A stretch of DNA of 64,000 nt from Pseudomonas peli (GCF_900099645.1 NZ_FMTL01000001.1:806001-870000); one strand, 5' to 3'; positions 25,509-35,358 are shown, counted from the stretch's first letter. Numbers and translations: made by a program. The notes: generated by a model not told the origin, from the letters alone.

Positions 25509-27642
25509 CGTTACGCAACGGCAAATTGTGCCAATCCAGCTGCGCGGGGAAGGTTTTGATATGCTCCGCGTTTAGCCCCGGCGCGACTAGAAAGCCCTGC
25601 ATGATTGCGCAGTTGTGCGCCGCCAGCCAATCACGCTGAGCCATGGTTTCCACACCCTCGGCGATCACCTCCAATCCCAGATTGCGGCCCAGATCGATGA
25701 TGGTGCTGACCACCGCAGCATCACGCGGCGAGTCGAGCATATTGGAGATAAACAGGCGATCGATCTTCAGCGTATCCAGCTCGAAATGACGCAGGTAAGC
25801 CAGTGACGAATAACCGGTGCCGAAATCATCGATGGCGATCCTCACCCCGAGCTTACGCAACTGACGCAGCTGTTCCTGGCTGGTTTCCAGATCCTGCATC
25901 AACGCGCTTTCGGTAACTTCCACTTCCAGCTGCCGAGGGTTCAACTGGTGCTCTTCAAGCACCCGGCGCAGGTCATCGACCAGCTGCGGCATGCCGAACT
26001 GCACCGGGCTGACATTCAGGCTGAGCACCAGTTCGTTGCCGAACTGCTGGCTCAGCTGTTGGCATTTTTCGATCCCGGCCTTGAAGATCCAGCCGCCCAG
26101 GCGGTTGATCAGACGAGTCTCCTCCAGCAGCGGAATAAACACCCCCGGCGCCACGGTACCGGCAACCCGATGCTGCCAACGCAGCAAAGCTTCGAAGCCA
26201 CGCAGGCGCCCGCTTTCCAGGTAGATCTGCGGCTGGTAGACCAGGACGAAATCATCATTCTCGATGGCGTTGCGCAGGCTTTCCTCAAGCATCAACCGTG
26301 AGCGCGCGCGGCCGTTCATTTCCTGCGAGAAGAAGCGGTACTGCTGACGACCGGTGCGCTTGGCCTCGTACATGGCCATGTCAGCGGCACGCAGCAAGCC
26401 TTCCACGGTTTGCCCACACTCGGGGAAACAGGCAATGCCCACACTCGCACCCAGAGTCACCTCGATGCCGTCGAGGTTATGCCGCACCGACACCTGCTCG
26501 ATCAGTTTTTCGGCGATGCGCGCGGCGTCTTCCGGATGTTCCAGACTGTCGAGCAGGGCAGTGAACTCATCGCCGCCAATCCGCGCCAGGCTGTCATAGG
26601 GGCGCAGGCTGGCCTTTAGCTGTTCACCGACCAGTTTGAGCAAGCGGTCGCCCACGTCGTGGCCGAGGGAGTCATTGATCCGTTTGAAGCCATCCAGATC
26701 GAGATACAGCACCGCCATACGCTGGCCGCTGCGTTCGATCCGCGATAACGCCGATTCCAGCGCCTGATAGAAACCACGCCGGTTGAGCAGGCCAGTCAGG
26801 GCATCAGTAATCGCCTGTGACTCCAGTTGCTGATGCAGATGGCGCACAACCGACATATCCAGCGCCATCACCACCATGGCGTGCTGCAGGCGCGGCAAGG
26901 GTGAACAGGACAGCGCCACCGGCACCTGCCCGCCGTTCAGCGTGCGCAGGTTAGCGTCATGCAGGCGATAAGCCTCACCGCGCCGCCACTGCAGGTAAAA
27001 TTCGGACAACCGCCAGTCGCTGGTGACTTGCGGGCTGACCAGATAGGAGAGCATTTCACTGCCTTCCAGATCGCTTATCGAGCCCTCAAGCATGCGCGCC
27101 ATGGCCGGGTTGGCGAAATTGATCCGGCCATCCTCGCCCACCACCATGATGCCTTCGGCGGCGTTGTCCAGCACCGAGGCGTTAAACGCCCGCGCGGTGT
27201 CCAGTTGCTGGGTCAGTTGCAGCAGCTCGCTGCGGTTGCGCTCATGTTCGAGCAGGGCGTGAATCTTATGGCGCAAAACGCTGGAGTCGAAGGGCTTGAG
27301 CATGAAATCCACCGCGCCGGTGGCGTAGCCCTTGATCACCGAATCCTGAGTCTGCGCGATGGCAGAGACGAAGATAATCGGGGTGTAGCGCGTACGCGGA
27401 TTACCACGCATCAGCCGTGCCACCTCAAAGCCGTCCATGTGCGGCATCTGCACATCCAGCAGCACCAGGCCAACGTCCTCTTCGAGCATGCACTGCAGGG
27501 CACTCTCGCCCGAGTCGACACAACGCAGTTGCCAGTCGCCCTCCTCCAGCAGAGCTTGCATGGCCACCAGGTTTTCCTGACGGTCATCCACCACCAGCAG
27601 AATCTGCGTGCTGGGCACGCTCTTCAGCTGTACATGTGCCAT
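25492..27642 (-). CDS. response regulator with REC-PAS-GGDEF-EAL domains
   Basis: 716 residues from ATG 27642, which has GGGAGG just upstream. REC (about 10-130) keeps the phospho-acceptor Asp in LVLLDVQMP and the Lys in FMLKPFD. PAS spans about 145-265. GGDEF (about 280-440) has an intact ARIGGDEF near 354 with an RPYD inhibitory site five residues upstream. EAL (about 455-705) has EALLRW, NVSPVQF, EVTESALM, IDDFGTGYSS, KIDRLF and EGVE, so all recognised catalytic residues are present. The protein could make and break c-di-GMP under control of phosphorylation, most simply by the hybrid kinase encoded 71 bp upstream on the same strand. Confidence 0.92.
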   Translation of the reverse strand: MAHVQLKSVPSTQILLVVDDRQENLVAMQALLEEGDWQLRCVDSGESALQCMLEEDVGLVLLDVQMPHMDGFEVARLMRGNPRTRYTPIIFVSAIAQTQDSVIKGYATGAVDFMLKPFDSSVLRHKIHALLEHERNRSELLQLTQQLDTARAFNASVLDNAAEGIMVVGEDGRINFANPAMARMLEGSISDLEGSEMLSYLVSPQVTSDWRLSEFYLQWRRGEAYRLHDANLRTLNGGQVPVALSCSPLPRLQHAMVVMALDMSVVRHLHQQLESQAITDALTGLLNRRGFYQALESALSRIERSGQRMAVLYLDLDGFKRINDSLGHDVGDRLLKLVGEQLKASLRPYDSLARIGGDEFTALLDSLEHPEDAARIAEKLIEQVSVRHNLDGIEVTLGASVGIACFPECGQTVEGLLRAADMAMYEAKRTGRQQYRFFSQEMNGRARSRLMLEESLRNAIENDDFVLVYQPQIYLESGRLRGFEALLRWQHRVAGTVAPGVFIPLLEETRLINRLGGWIFKAGIEKCQQLSQQFGNELVLSLNVSPVQFGMPQLVDDLRRVLEEHQLNPRQLEVEVTESALMQDLETSQEQLRQLRKLGVRIAIDDFGTGYSSLAYLRHFELDTLKIDRLFISNMLDSPRDAAVVSTIIDLGRNLGLEVIAEGVETMAQRDWLAAHNCAIMQGFLVAPGLNAEHIKTFPAQLDWHNLPLRNEKPAG

Positions 27643-27713
27643 AAATCCTCCCTTGTCCCTGGCGAGCGTCTTGCGACTCCTGTTGCGGTTGAGGTTAGCA
27701 GGCCACAGCAAAA

Positions 27714-30700
27714 CTATTGCGGTGGTGCAGCAGATGCTGCAAATGAGCCATTTTGCGGACCGCTGTTGGCCAGCCAACGCACCAGTAAATCCAGCAAGGC
27801 CTCGCGACTGACCGGTTTGGCCAGGTAGTCATCCGCGCCTGCGGTGATGCATTTCTCCCGGTCACCTTTCATCGCATGGGCGGTCAGGGCGATGATCGGA
27901 ATACTGCAACCGTGCTCGGTCTTGAGTAAGCGGGTGGCGGTATAGCCGTCCATGGTCGGCATGGCCATGTCCATCAGGATCAGATCAAACGGCTCGCGCT
28001 GATAACAGTTGATGGCCTCCTGCCCGTCCTTGGCTGAGCTGACAATCAGCCCGACCTCGTCAAGCAGGGCCGTCAGGGCGTAAACATTGCGCACGTCATC
28101 ATCGACCAGCAGCACGCGCCGGCCCTCCAGCGGATTCTCGGCGCGTGGCGCTCCCAGCCGCGTGGGGTTGCGCACGTTGCCCAGGAAGCCTTGCACGGCC
28201 TCACTCAGATCCTGCATGTCCTCACCATCCTTGTGCACCACCACCGCGCTGTAACGACGCAGACGCTGCAAGGCCTGGCGGGTGACATCTACCCCGGTAT
28301 TGATCACCACCCGCATGCCATTCAGCGGGCGCTGCCGGTTAAGGGTTTCCAGCAGTTCAAAGCCATCCTGATCAGGCAGATCAAGGTCGATCACCAACGC
28401 ACTAAAAACTCCGCTGGCATAAGCTCGCTGCGCTTCATCAGCTCGCGCGCAGGCTTGCACGTCAAAGCCCAGCTGCTGCAGATGCTCGCGGTAATGTTCG
28501 CGCTCAACCTCAACATCCTCGACCAACAGCAAACGCTGGGCAGGCGACGGGGCAAGCTGTTGCAAGTCGACAAACACCTGCTCCAGATCAGCCCGCTGAA
28601 TCGGCTTGACCAGATAGCGCGTGCCGTCATCATTCCAGTCCACCGGTTGCGGCACGCAGGAGATGATGTGCACCGGCGTGATGCGGTGGCTGGCCTGGCT
28701 GCGCAGGCGGCGAAACAGCTGCCAGCCGCTGATATCCGGCAGCAGAATATCCAGGATCACCGCGCTGAAGCACTCGCTCTGCAGCAAGTTGAGGGCTTGC
28801 ACACCAGAACGGCAATGCACACTGGCAAAGCCGTGGGCGTGTGCCTCCTCAGCCAGTACCGCCGCAAAATTCACGTCATCTTCAACAATCAGTACCGCTG
28901 GGCCTTCACCACTGCGCTGCGGCGCGTCCACGGCCGACTCCACCTGAGTCTGCGCCACCACCCGCACCGGCAGTAGCACGCTAAAGCAGGAGCCCTCGCC
29001 TAAGGTGCTTTGCAGGTTGATCTCGCCGTCCATTGCCAGCACCAGCTGACGGGTAATGGCAAGCCCCAGACCCGTGCCACCGAAGCGCCGACTGGTAGAG
29101 CCGTCAATCTGCTGAAAAGCCTGAAAAATCTGCTCATGCTGCTCGGCAGGGATACCGATCCCGCTGTCGCGTACGCTGAAATTGAGCAGCTCATGCCCCT
29201 CCTCCGGCTCACCGCTGGCGCAGGACACCGTCAGGCTCACCTCGCCGTGCTCGGTAAACTTCAACGCGTTGGACAGCAAGTTACGCAGGATCTGCTGCAG
29301 GCGAATGCGGTCTGCGTGAATCACCCGCGGCACCCCGGCTTCCAGCTGGGTATGCAGGCGCAACCCTTTGATCTCCGCCATCGGCCGTAAGCTGGCATCC
29401 AGCTCAACGAGAATATCCTGCATGCTCAGCGGTTCGAGCTTGAGCTGCATGCGCCCGGACTCGACCTTGGCCAGGTCCAGCACATCGTTGATCAATTGCA
29501 GCAGGTCACTGCCGGCACGGTGCACGATGTCGGCATGTTTGGCCTGCTTCTCGGTCAGGTTGCCGGCACTGTTCATGCGTAGCTGATCACTGAGGATCAG
29601 GATGCTGTTGAGCGGCGTGCGCAGCTCATGGGACATGTTGGCGAGAAATTCCGACTTGTAGCGGTTGGCCAAAATCAGTTGCTCGGCCTGATCACGCAGG
29701 CGTTGCTCGGCGGCCTTGCGCTCGCTGATGTCGATGATCACGGCTTGCACCAAGGCATCTTCACTGCCTCGGATTGGTGATAAGCCGACCTCCAGAGGAA
29801 TCTGTCGACCATCACGGTGCAGGCCAAACAGCTCGCGGTTATTACCCATGCGCCGCGGTTCCGGGTTGCGCTGATAGTCCTGGCGCATCGGCACATGGCT
29901 GCTACGCAAAGCCGTGGGCAGCAGGATCTCCACCGGTTGTGCCAGCAAGGCTTCGCGGTCGTACCCGAACAACTGCTCGGTCTGCCGATTGACCATGGCG
30001 ATGCAGCCGTTCTCGTCGATCAACACAATGGCGTTGGGGGAGGCCTCGACCACCAGGCGAAAGCGCTCTTCAGCGCCTTTACGGGCGCGCAGGTCAATCA
30101 GGTTGATCAGGTAATTGACCCCGCCTGAATCGCCCAACACGCTCAGACTGAGTGCCACCGGCACTTCTTCCCCAAGGTCGCGGCGCGCCTGGTACTCGTT
30201 GGACAACTCCGCGCCGTCACGCTCAATCGCCAGCGAACTGAGCTGCTCGATACTGGGCAAAAAGCGCTTGACCCGCTCACCGACCAACCCTTCGGGCGTT
30301 GAGTCGAGTAAGTCGGCGGCGCTGCGGTTGGCCATTTCGATCCGCCCCTGGGCGTTGCACAGCAAGGTGGCCACGGGCAGGCGCTCGATCAACAGACGGA
30401 AGCGCTCTTCACGCTCACGCAGCTGGTCGGTCGCCAAGTGGTTGGCGTGCAACTCACGTTCGCGCAGGTACAGGTAGCCGCCAACCAGCAAGGCCAGCAA
30501 GGCGGCAGCCACCAGCCCCAGCCATAGGCTGGCATGCCCCTCTAGGTTGACCTGCGCAGCGTCATAGACAGCCGTGCTGCTAACTTCCAGCAGCCAATTA
30601 CGCCCGTATAAGGGTAGCTCGATGGCATGACGGAACGAGGCGTCCGCGTCGGCGCCTTCTATACCGCCGCTGAGCAACAGCATGTCGGGAGCCTGCTGAT

Positions 30701-31475
30701 CCCTCAAGGTGATGGCAAAACGGCTGGACTGGGCGCCCAGAATCCCTTCCATCAAATCATGGCTGCGAAAGACGGCGTGGAGCATGCCGAGCGCAGCAGC
30801 CCGCCGCTCTTCAGGGGTACTCAGCGGCCTGCCAGGCTGGTACACCGGCAGGTACAACAGTACGCCGGCCTGCACATTTTCTTCGGTTTCCTGCAGCAGG
30901 GTGACCGGCGCGCTCAGGGTTGCAACGCCACTGTCCATGGCTTGATCAACCGCCGCTCGGCGCACGGCCTCACTGAGCATGTCAAACCCCAGAACCCGTC
31001 GATTGCGCCAGTCCAAGGGACTGATGTAATCAATTAATAGGTAGTGTTCACGCTGCCCTGGCGGGAACACACGAAAGTTCTCACGCCCAGCCGCATGCTC
31101 CGCGGCGAGGAACGCTTCAAGCTGCTCGTGAGCCAGGTAACGGGACCACGCCAGCCCCTGAATACCGGGGTATCGATCCTGCAACTGCAGCTGATCAATC
31201 GCGCGCTCCCATTCTTCACGCGACACATAGTCACTGCCCGTCATCAAGCCCGACGTACCGCGCAGCACCATTTCATAAGCCTGCATGCGACTGACGACGC
31301 GCTGGCTGATGTCCAGCGCTTCCACCTCAAACTGTTGCTGACGCTGTTGATGGTCACGCTGGTTCCAGGCATGCCATTGCCAGAGCGACACGCTGCCAAG
31401 GCTGACCAGCACAAGCAGAGTGGCCAACAACGGTAGCCAGGGTTTGCGGGCGAGAAATATGAGTCGATCGTCCAT
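27714..31475 (-). CDS. CHASE-domain hybrid histidine kinase with three receiver domains
   Basis: 1253 residues from ATG 31475, preceded by GGAGAGCGC. Order: TM1 (about 11-31), periplasmic CHASE domain (about 60-250, with DYVSREEWERAI and YPGIQGLAW), TM2 (about 310-332), two PAS domains (about 355-600), HisKA with NMSHELRTPLN near 612, HATPase with the N, G1 and G2 boxes, then three receivers (about 858-975, 980-1100, 1120-1245). The phospho-acceptor Asp is visible in each (ILDILLP, VIDLDLP, LMDMAMP). No Hpt domain is seen. It should signal to the adjacent c-di-GMP regulator. CHASE domains sense small molecules such as cytokinin-like compounds or fatty acids; the ligand is unknown. Confidence 0.92.
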   Translation of the reverse strand: MDDRLIFLARKPWLPLLATLLVLVSLGSVSLWQWHAWNQRDHQQRQQQFEVEALDISQRVVSRMQAYEMVLRGTSGLMTGSDYVSREEWERAIDQLQLQDRYPGIQGLAWSRYLAHEQLEAFLAAEHAAGRENFRVFPPGQREHYLLIDYISPLDWRNRRVLGFDMLSEAVRRAAVDQAMDSGVATLSAPVTLLQETEENVQAGVLLYLPVYQPGRPLSTPEERRAAALGMLHAVFRSHDLMEGILGAQSSRFAITLRDQQAPDMLLLSGGIEGADADASFRHAIELPLYGRNWLLEVSSTAVYDAAQVNLEGHASLWLGLVAAALLALLVGGYLYLRERELHANHLATDQLREREERFRLLIERLPVATLLCNAQGRIEMANRSAADLLDSTPEGLVGERVKRFLPSIEQLSSLAIERDGAELSNEYQARRDLGEEVPVALSLSVLGDSGGVNYLINLIDLRARKGAEERFRLVVEASPNAIVLIDENGCIAMVNRQTEQLFGYDREALLAQPVEILLPTALRSSHVPMRQDYQRNPEPRRMGNNRELFGLHRDGRQIPLEVGLSPIRGSEDALVQAVIIDISERKAAEQRLRDQAEQLILANRYKSEFLANMSHELRTPLNSILILSDQLRMNSAGNLTEKQAKHADIVHRAGSDLLQLINDVLDLAKVESGRMQLKLEPLSMQDILVELDASLRPMAEIKGLRLHTQLEAGVPRVIHADRIRLQQILRNLLSNALKFTEHGEVSLTVSCASGEPEEGHELLNFSVRDSGIGIPAEQHEQIFQAFQQIDGSTSRRFGGTGLGLAITRQLVLAMDGEINLQSTLGEGSCFSVLLPVRVVAQTQVESAVDAPQRSGEGPAVLIVEDDVNFAAVLAEEAHAHGFASVHCRSGVQALNLLQSECFSAVILDILLPDISGWQLFRRLRSQASHRITPVHIISCVPQPVDWNDDGTRYLVKPIQRADLEQVFVDLQQLAPSPAQRLLLVEDVEVEREHYREHLQQLGFDVQACARADEAQRAYASGVFSALVIDLDLPDQDGFELLETLNRQRPLNGMRVVINTGVDVTRQALQRLRRYSAVVVHKDGEDMQDLSEAVQGFLGNVRNPTRLGAPRAENPLEGRRVLLVDDDVRNVYALTALLDEVGLIVSSAKDGQEAINCYQREPFDLILMDMAMPTMDGYTATRLLKTEHGCSIPIIALTAHAMKGDREKCITAGADDYLAKPVSREALLDLLVRWLANSGPQNGSFAASAAPPQ

Positions 31476-31597
31476 GCGCTCTCCAGTCATCGTCCATGTC
31501 GGCGCAGTTTGGGCACTGCGGCAGCAGGGTTGAAATGAACCACTGCCAGCAGTCTAGTCACGATTTGAACGGCTGACCGAGCCTGAATCGCAGGCAC

Positions 31598-31635
31598 AAA
31601 AAAGCCGCGCACTCGACTGAGTGCACGGCTTTTTT
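31598..31635 (-). terminator. intrinsic terminator of the OmpA-like lipoprotein gene
   Basis: The arms AAAAAGCCG..CACTC and GAGTG..CGGCTTTTTT enclose GACT, with one internal 2x2 mismatch. A runs and T runs on both sides allow bidirectional action. It is placed 12 bases after the stop on the minus strand. Confidence 0.8.
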
Positions 31636-31646
31636 ACAGCCTGCAG

Positions 31647-32303
31647 TTACAGTGGACGCAGGTTGATTTCTACCCGGCGGTTCTGTGCGCGACCGGCTTC
31701 ATTGGCATTGCTGGCTATCGGCTGATTCGGGCCGGCGCCATAAGACGACAACCGCGAAGCCGCAACACCATTGGCGCTCAGGTAAGAGGCGACGCTTTGC
31801 GCACGACGGTTGGAGAGGTTCTGGTTCAACTCCAACGAGCCGGTACTGTCGGTATGGCCGACGATATCCACACCGTTCTTATCGAACTCCTTGAACACCG
31901 TAACCAGAGAATTGAGGGTTGGATAAAAGCTGCTGGAGATATCCGCCGAGTTACTGGCAAAGGTGATGTTGCCCGGCATGATCAGTTTCAGGTCATCGCC
32001 ATTGCGCTGCACTTGCACGCCAGTGCCCTGCAGGGTCTGGCGCAGCTTGGCTTCCTGAGTGTCGACGTAATAGCCGTAGCCACCACCAGCCGCACCACCC
32101 ACTGCTGCACCGATCAAGGCACCTTTGCCGCGATCCTTTTTGCTCGATGTGGCCGCGCCGATCACCGCGCCAGTGACTGCGCCAACACCACCGTAGATGC
32201 CCGCTTTGCCTGCCTCGCGCTCACCGGTATAGGGGTTGGTGGTACAGCCGGCGAGTACGCCAAGACCGAGGATCACAACAGCCAGATTTCGCCAAAGTTT
32301 CAT
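31647..32303 (-). CDS. OmpA-family lipoprotein with glycine-zipper
   Basis: 218 residues from ATG 32303 (AAGGAAGTACGC upstream). The signal peptide ends in the lipobox VLAGC (Cys20). A Gly/Ala-rich glycine-zipper-like stretch follows (GGVGAVTGAVIGAA, ALIGAAVGGAAGGGYGYY), able to insert in or span membranes. The OmpA C-terminal peptidoglycan-binding domain includes FASNSADI and DIVGHTDSTGSLELN...LSNRRAQSV. It probably tethers the outer membrane to the cell wall. YiaD is the closest E. coli layout. Confidence 0.9.
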   Translation of the reverse strand: MKLWRNLAVVILGLGVLAGCTTNPYTGEREAGKAGIYGGVGAVTGAVIGAATSSKKDRGKGALIGAAVGGAAGGGYGYYVDTQEAKLRQTLQGTGVQVQRNGDDLKLIMPGNITFASNSADISSSFYPTLNSLVTVFKEFDKNGVDIVGHTDSTGSLELNQNLSNRRAQSVASYLSANGVAASRLSSYGAGPNQPIASNANEAGRAQNRRVEINLRPL

Positions 32304-32410
32304 GCGTACTTCCTTTGAATATCGGATCGGGACAAGCTTACCGTCGGGTTTCGAGCCCAATACCTGGCTAAAGTTCACTGCCAGGGATCATCGCGCCGAC
32401 CAGCAACCGG

Positions 32411-33058
32411 CTAAGCACGAACAAATGGATTCTCACGCATCTCATCACCGAGGCGCGTGTCAGCGCCGTGCCCCGTAACCACGGTGGCGTCTTCATCCAA
32501 ACTGTACAGGCGCTGCTTGATCGAGCGCTCAATGGTCGGGTAATCGCCGCCCCACAAATCAGTGCGGCCGATACCACGCTTGAACAGGGTATCGCCAGCG
32601 ATCAGCAGCTTGTCCTGCGGGAACCAGAAGCTCATCGAACCTGGCGTATGTCCCGGCGTGTGCAGCGCTACGCCACAACCGCAGGCCAGCTCTTCGTCAT
32701 CACTCAACCACTGATCCGGGGCCGGCACCGGGGTGTAAGGCACGCCGAACATGCGGCACTGCATTTCCAGATTGTCCCAGAGGAACTGATCCTCTTTATG
32801 CAAATGCAACGTCGCCCCGGTTTTCTCCTTCATCTGCCCAGAGGCGAGGAAGTGATCCAGATGGGCGTGGGTATGAATGATGCTCACCACCTTCAACCCG
32901 TGCGCCTCCAGACGCGCCATGATCAGATCAGGATTGCCGCCCGGATCGACCACGATGGCCTTCTTGGTCACAGGGTCACCGACGATCGTGCAGTTGCACT
33001 GCAAAGGCCCGACAGGGAAGGTTTCGCGGATCAGGGTCGGGGTTGCGGCAGAACTCAT
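32411..33058 (-). CDS. MBL-fold hydrolase, glyoxalase II-like
   Basis: 215 residues. The metallo-beta-lactamase metal motif HTHAHLDH (HxHxDH, near residue 62), then HTPGHTPGSMSFW, AGDTLFKRGIGRTDLWGGD and a final GHG give a complete dinuclear metal site. It resembles the YcbL group of glyoxalase II-like enzymes (short, lacking the helical hydroxyacylglutathione domain). Substrate uncertain. Its start lies 2 bp after the stop of the AraC regulator on the same strand, so the two form an operon. Confidence 0.87.
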   Translation of the reverse strand: MSSAATPTLIRETFPVGPLQCNCTIVGDPVTKKAIVVDPGGNPDLIMARLEAHGLKVVSIIHTHAHLDHFLASGQMKEKTGATLHLHKEDQFLWDNLEMQCRMFGVPYTPVPAPDQWLSDDEELACGCGVALHTPGHTPGSMSFWFPQDKLLIAGDTLFKRGIGRTDLWGGDYPTIERSIKQRLYSLDEDATVVTGHGADTRLGDEMRENPFVRA

Positions 33059-33060
33059 GG

Positions 33061-34080
33061 TTATTCCTCAGCGCGGTAATCGCTGGGCAGTTTACCCGTC
33101 CATTTCTTGAACGCACGGCGAAAATTCGACGGGTCGCTGAAGCCCAGCAGGTAGGCGATTTCATATAGCGGCAGGTGGGTGGTGGTGAGGTATTGCAGGG
33201 CCAGGCTCTTGCGTACTTCATCAAGCACTTGCTGGTAACTGGTGCCCATGCTGGACAGGTGTCGGCGCAGGCTACGGCCACTGGTGTGCAGGGCCGCGGC
33301 AGCACTGGCCAGGTCAGGAAAATCGCCGGGCCGCGCTAGCAGTAAGCGGCGCACACGGGTCAGCAGGCCATCTTGTACATCCAGGCTGGCCAGCAGGGCT
33401 TCGCATTGTTGCTCGCACATTTGCACCGTAGCCGGGTTGGCCAGGGCCATCGGCCGGTCCAGGTAGGTGATCGGCATGCTCAGGCGGTGATAAGGCTGCT
33501 CAAACGCCACCGCGACGCCGAACAGCCGTTCATAACGCTCGGCGTAATGCGGCGCGGCATGGGCAAAGCCCACTTCGACATCCTGCAAACGCTCGCCCAC
33601 CAGAAAGCGCGCAATGGTGTAGAGGCTGGTCAGCAAACCTTCAGCAGCAAAGCGACTGAGCGGACCCAATGGCATGGTCTCACTGGCACGCAGTTCGATC
33701 CGCGCGCCCAGCTCGACCATTTCCAGTTCGTAGGTCAGGCCCAGTACGCGGTAGTACTTGAGGGCGAACTGCATGGCCTTGCCCAGGCTGGCGCTGGAGA
33801 GCACCGCATAACCGAGGATGCCGTGGGTCGAGACATTCAGCCGCTGGCCTAGCAACAGGCCCAGCGCTGGCTCATCACATAAGCGCAAAGCGCTGCTGGT
33901 GAGCTGGGTGAAATCAATAAAGGACAACCGCCCCTGCGGGTTGCCAAGCACTTCGGCGCGCACCCGCGCCTCGGCAAACAGCTGCGCGCGCGGTACGCCC
34001 AGCTCCTCGACCAGGTCAAGCAAGGCGGCGGCGTAGGCAACGGGAACCAGTTCAGCGGAGAAATTCAATGATGGCTTCAT
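33061..34080 (-). CDS. AraC-family regulator with Arabinose_bd (OruR-like) N domain
   Basis: 339 residues from ATG 34080; the frame is open further upstream. The N-terminal ~200 residues match the AraC_N arm seen in OruR, ArgR-like and related regulators (VAYAAALLDLVEELGVPRAQLF, GILGYAVLSSASLGKAMQFALKYYRVL). The C-terminal ~90 residues are the double HTH (AAALHTSGRSLRRHLSSMG and IAYLLGFSDPSNFRRAFKKW). In P. aeruginosa, OruR has this length and similar neighbours, so orthology is possible, but I do not assign the name. Divergent from the PF10118 gene. Confidence 0.88.
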   Translation of the reverse strand: MKPSLNFSAELVPVAYAAALLDLVEELGVPRAQLFAEARVRAEVLGNPQGRLSFIDFTQLTSSALRLCDEPALGLLLGQRLNVSTHGILGYAVLSSASLGKAMQFALKYYRVLGLTYELEMVELGARIELRASETMPLGPLSRFAAEGLLTSLYTIARFLVGERLQDVEVGFAHAAPHYAERYERLFGVAVAFEQPYHRLSMPITYLDRPMALANPATVQMCEQQCEALLASLDVQDGLLTRVRRLLLARPGDFPDLASAAAALHTSGRSLRRHLSSMGTSYQQVLDEVRKSLALQYLTTTHLPLYEIAYLLGFSDPSNFRRAFKKWTGKLPSDYRAEE

Positions 34081-34468
34081 GGGCTTCTTATTATCTGGCC
34101 AGATATGACCACTGGCAGCGACGATAACCTTGTTCGACAAAAGCCGACAAGGGCACCCCGCCGCACCTTGCCACGTCAGTCGCCTGCGTCGGTTGAGCGA
34201 AGGCTTTGGCCATACTCAGGACTTAATCGGCCGATCACCACAACCGAAGGTTGGGCGCACGCGGGCCGCGAAATCCCTCAACGCTCTTTAAGCGCTCTAG
34301 CTCCGAGGCTTGGCATCACAATCACGCCGCCAACAAACCATTACGTTTGGTACACACGTGCAATATTGGCCATATATGACCGAAAGATTGGCTGTTGTGA
34401 ACCTTTGCCGAAGCACGGGGCGAATCCATAGTTAGACCACGCTTCAGTCACAGACTCAGGGAGTCAGC
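34081..34468. promoter_or_regulatory. divergent regulatory region with a repeated 15-mer
   Basis: 388 bp between the AraC regulator and the PF10118 gene, without a credible ORF. TGGCCAGATATGACC (34096-34110) and TGGCCATATATGACC (34367-34381) differ at one of 15 positions and have the same orientation. They lie 16 bp from the regulator start and 88 bp from the PF10118 start. They are natural candidates for binding sites of the adjacent AraC-type regulator. Confidence 0.5.
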
Positions 34469-35308
34469 ATGGTCAGCACTACCCCGGCAGGTTTGCAGAT
34501 TCGTCCACGGCATATGGATTTCGATTTCCCCAACCCGCTGCCGCGCCACTGGCACAGCGGTGATGCCTTCAAAAGCCATCTGTTCGACGCCATGTCGGTG
34601 TTGTTCCCCGACGGCGAGCGCTTCTTTATCGACTCGGTGCGGCACTTCCGCGACCAGATCGATGACCCGGTGCTGAAAGAGCAGATCCGTGGCTTTATCG
34701 GCCAGGAAGGCCACCACAGCCGCGAGCACCTGGAATACAGCAATCGTTTGCGCGACCTGGGTTACAACATAACCCGTATCGAAAAGCGTGCGCAGGCACG
34801 TATTCGCTATACCCAGAAGAAGTTCTCGCCACAGCGGCAACTGGCGGCCACGGCTGCACTGGAGCACATCACCGCAATCATGGCGGACGGCCTACTCAAG
34901 GACCCGAAACACTTGGAAGGCGCCCACCCCACCATGGTGCGCCTGTGGCGCTGGCACGCGCTGGAGGAAACCGAGCACAAGGCCGTGGCCTTCGACGTGT
35001 ACAACCAGGTTTGCGGCAGCCGTAAACTGCTGCGTCGGGCGATGATCATGGGCACCTTCTTCTTCGTGCTCGATACCACTCGCGGGCTGGCGCATATGCT
35101 CAAACAGGACGGCCTGCTGTGGAACTGGCGCGTATGGCGCGACGGCATTCAGTGGATGTGGGGCAAGGAAGGCGTGTTCCGCCCGCTGATCAGCACCTAC
35201 CGCGATTTCTTCAAACCCAACTTTCATCCCTGGGAGCACAACAACCTGGAGTTGCTCTACCAGACCCGCAGTGAATTCGACCTACCCGTGCAAAGCCAGG
35301 CGGCCTGA
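34469..35308 (+). CDS. metal-dependent hydrolase family protein (PF10118)
   Basis: 279 residues with a clear AGGGAG site before the start. The sequence carries several His/Glu-rich helices typical of this ferritin-like, predicted diiron family: FIGQEGHHSREHLEYS near 75-90 and WHALEETEHKAVAFDVY near 165-180. These E/H clusters suggest a dimetal centre. No signal peptide. The family is annotated as metal-dependent hydrolase but its substrate is not known. Divergent from the AraC regulator and probably controlled by it; followed by a strong terminator. Confidence 0.85.
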   Translation: MVSTTPAGLQIRPRHMDFDFPNPLPRHWHSGDAFKSHLFDAMSVLFPDGERFFIDSVRHFRDQIDDPVLKEQIRGFIGQEGHHSREHLEYSNRLRDLGYNITRIEKRAQARIRYTQKKFSPQRQLAATAALEHITAIMADGLLKDPKHLEGAHPTMVRLWRWHALEETEHKAVAFDVYNQVCGSRKLLRRAMIMGTFFFVLDTTRGLAHMLKQDGLLWNWRVWRDGIQWMWGKEGVFRPLISTYRDFFKPNFHPWEHNNLELLYQTRSEFDLPVQSQAA

Positions 35309-35331
35309 GCCAAACGCTGAAGTACAACGAC

Positions 35332-35358
35332 AAGGGAGCCAGCTGGCTCCCTTTTTTA
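35332..35358 (+). terminator. intrinsic terminator of the PF10118 gene
   Basis: The palindrome GGGAGCCAGCTGGCTCCC (35334-35351) is followed by a T6 tract, about 25 bases after the stop. Confidence 0.9.
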
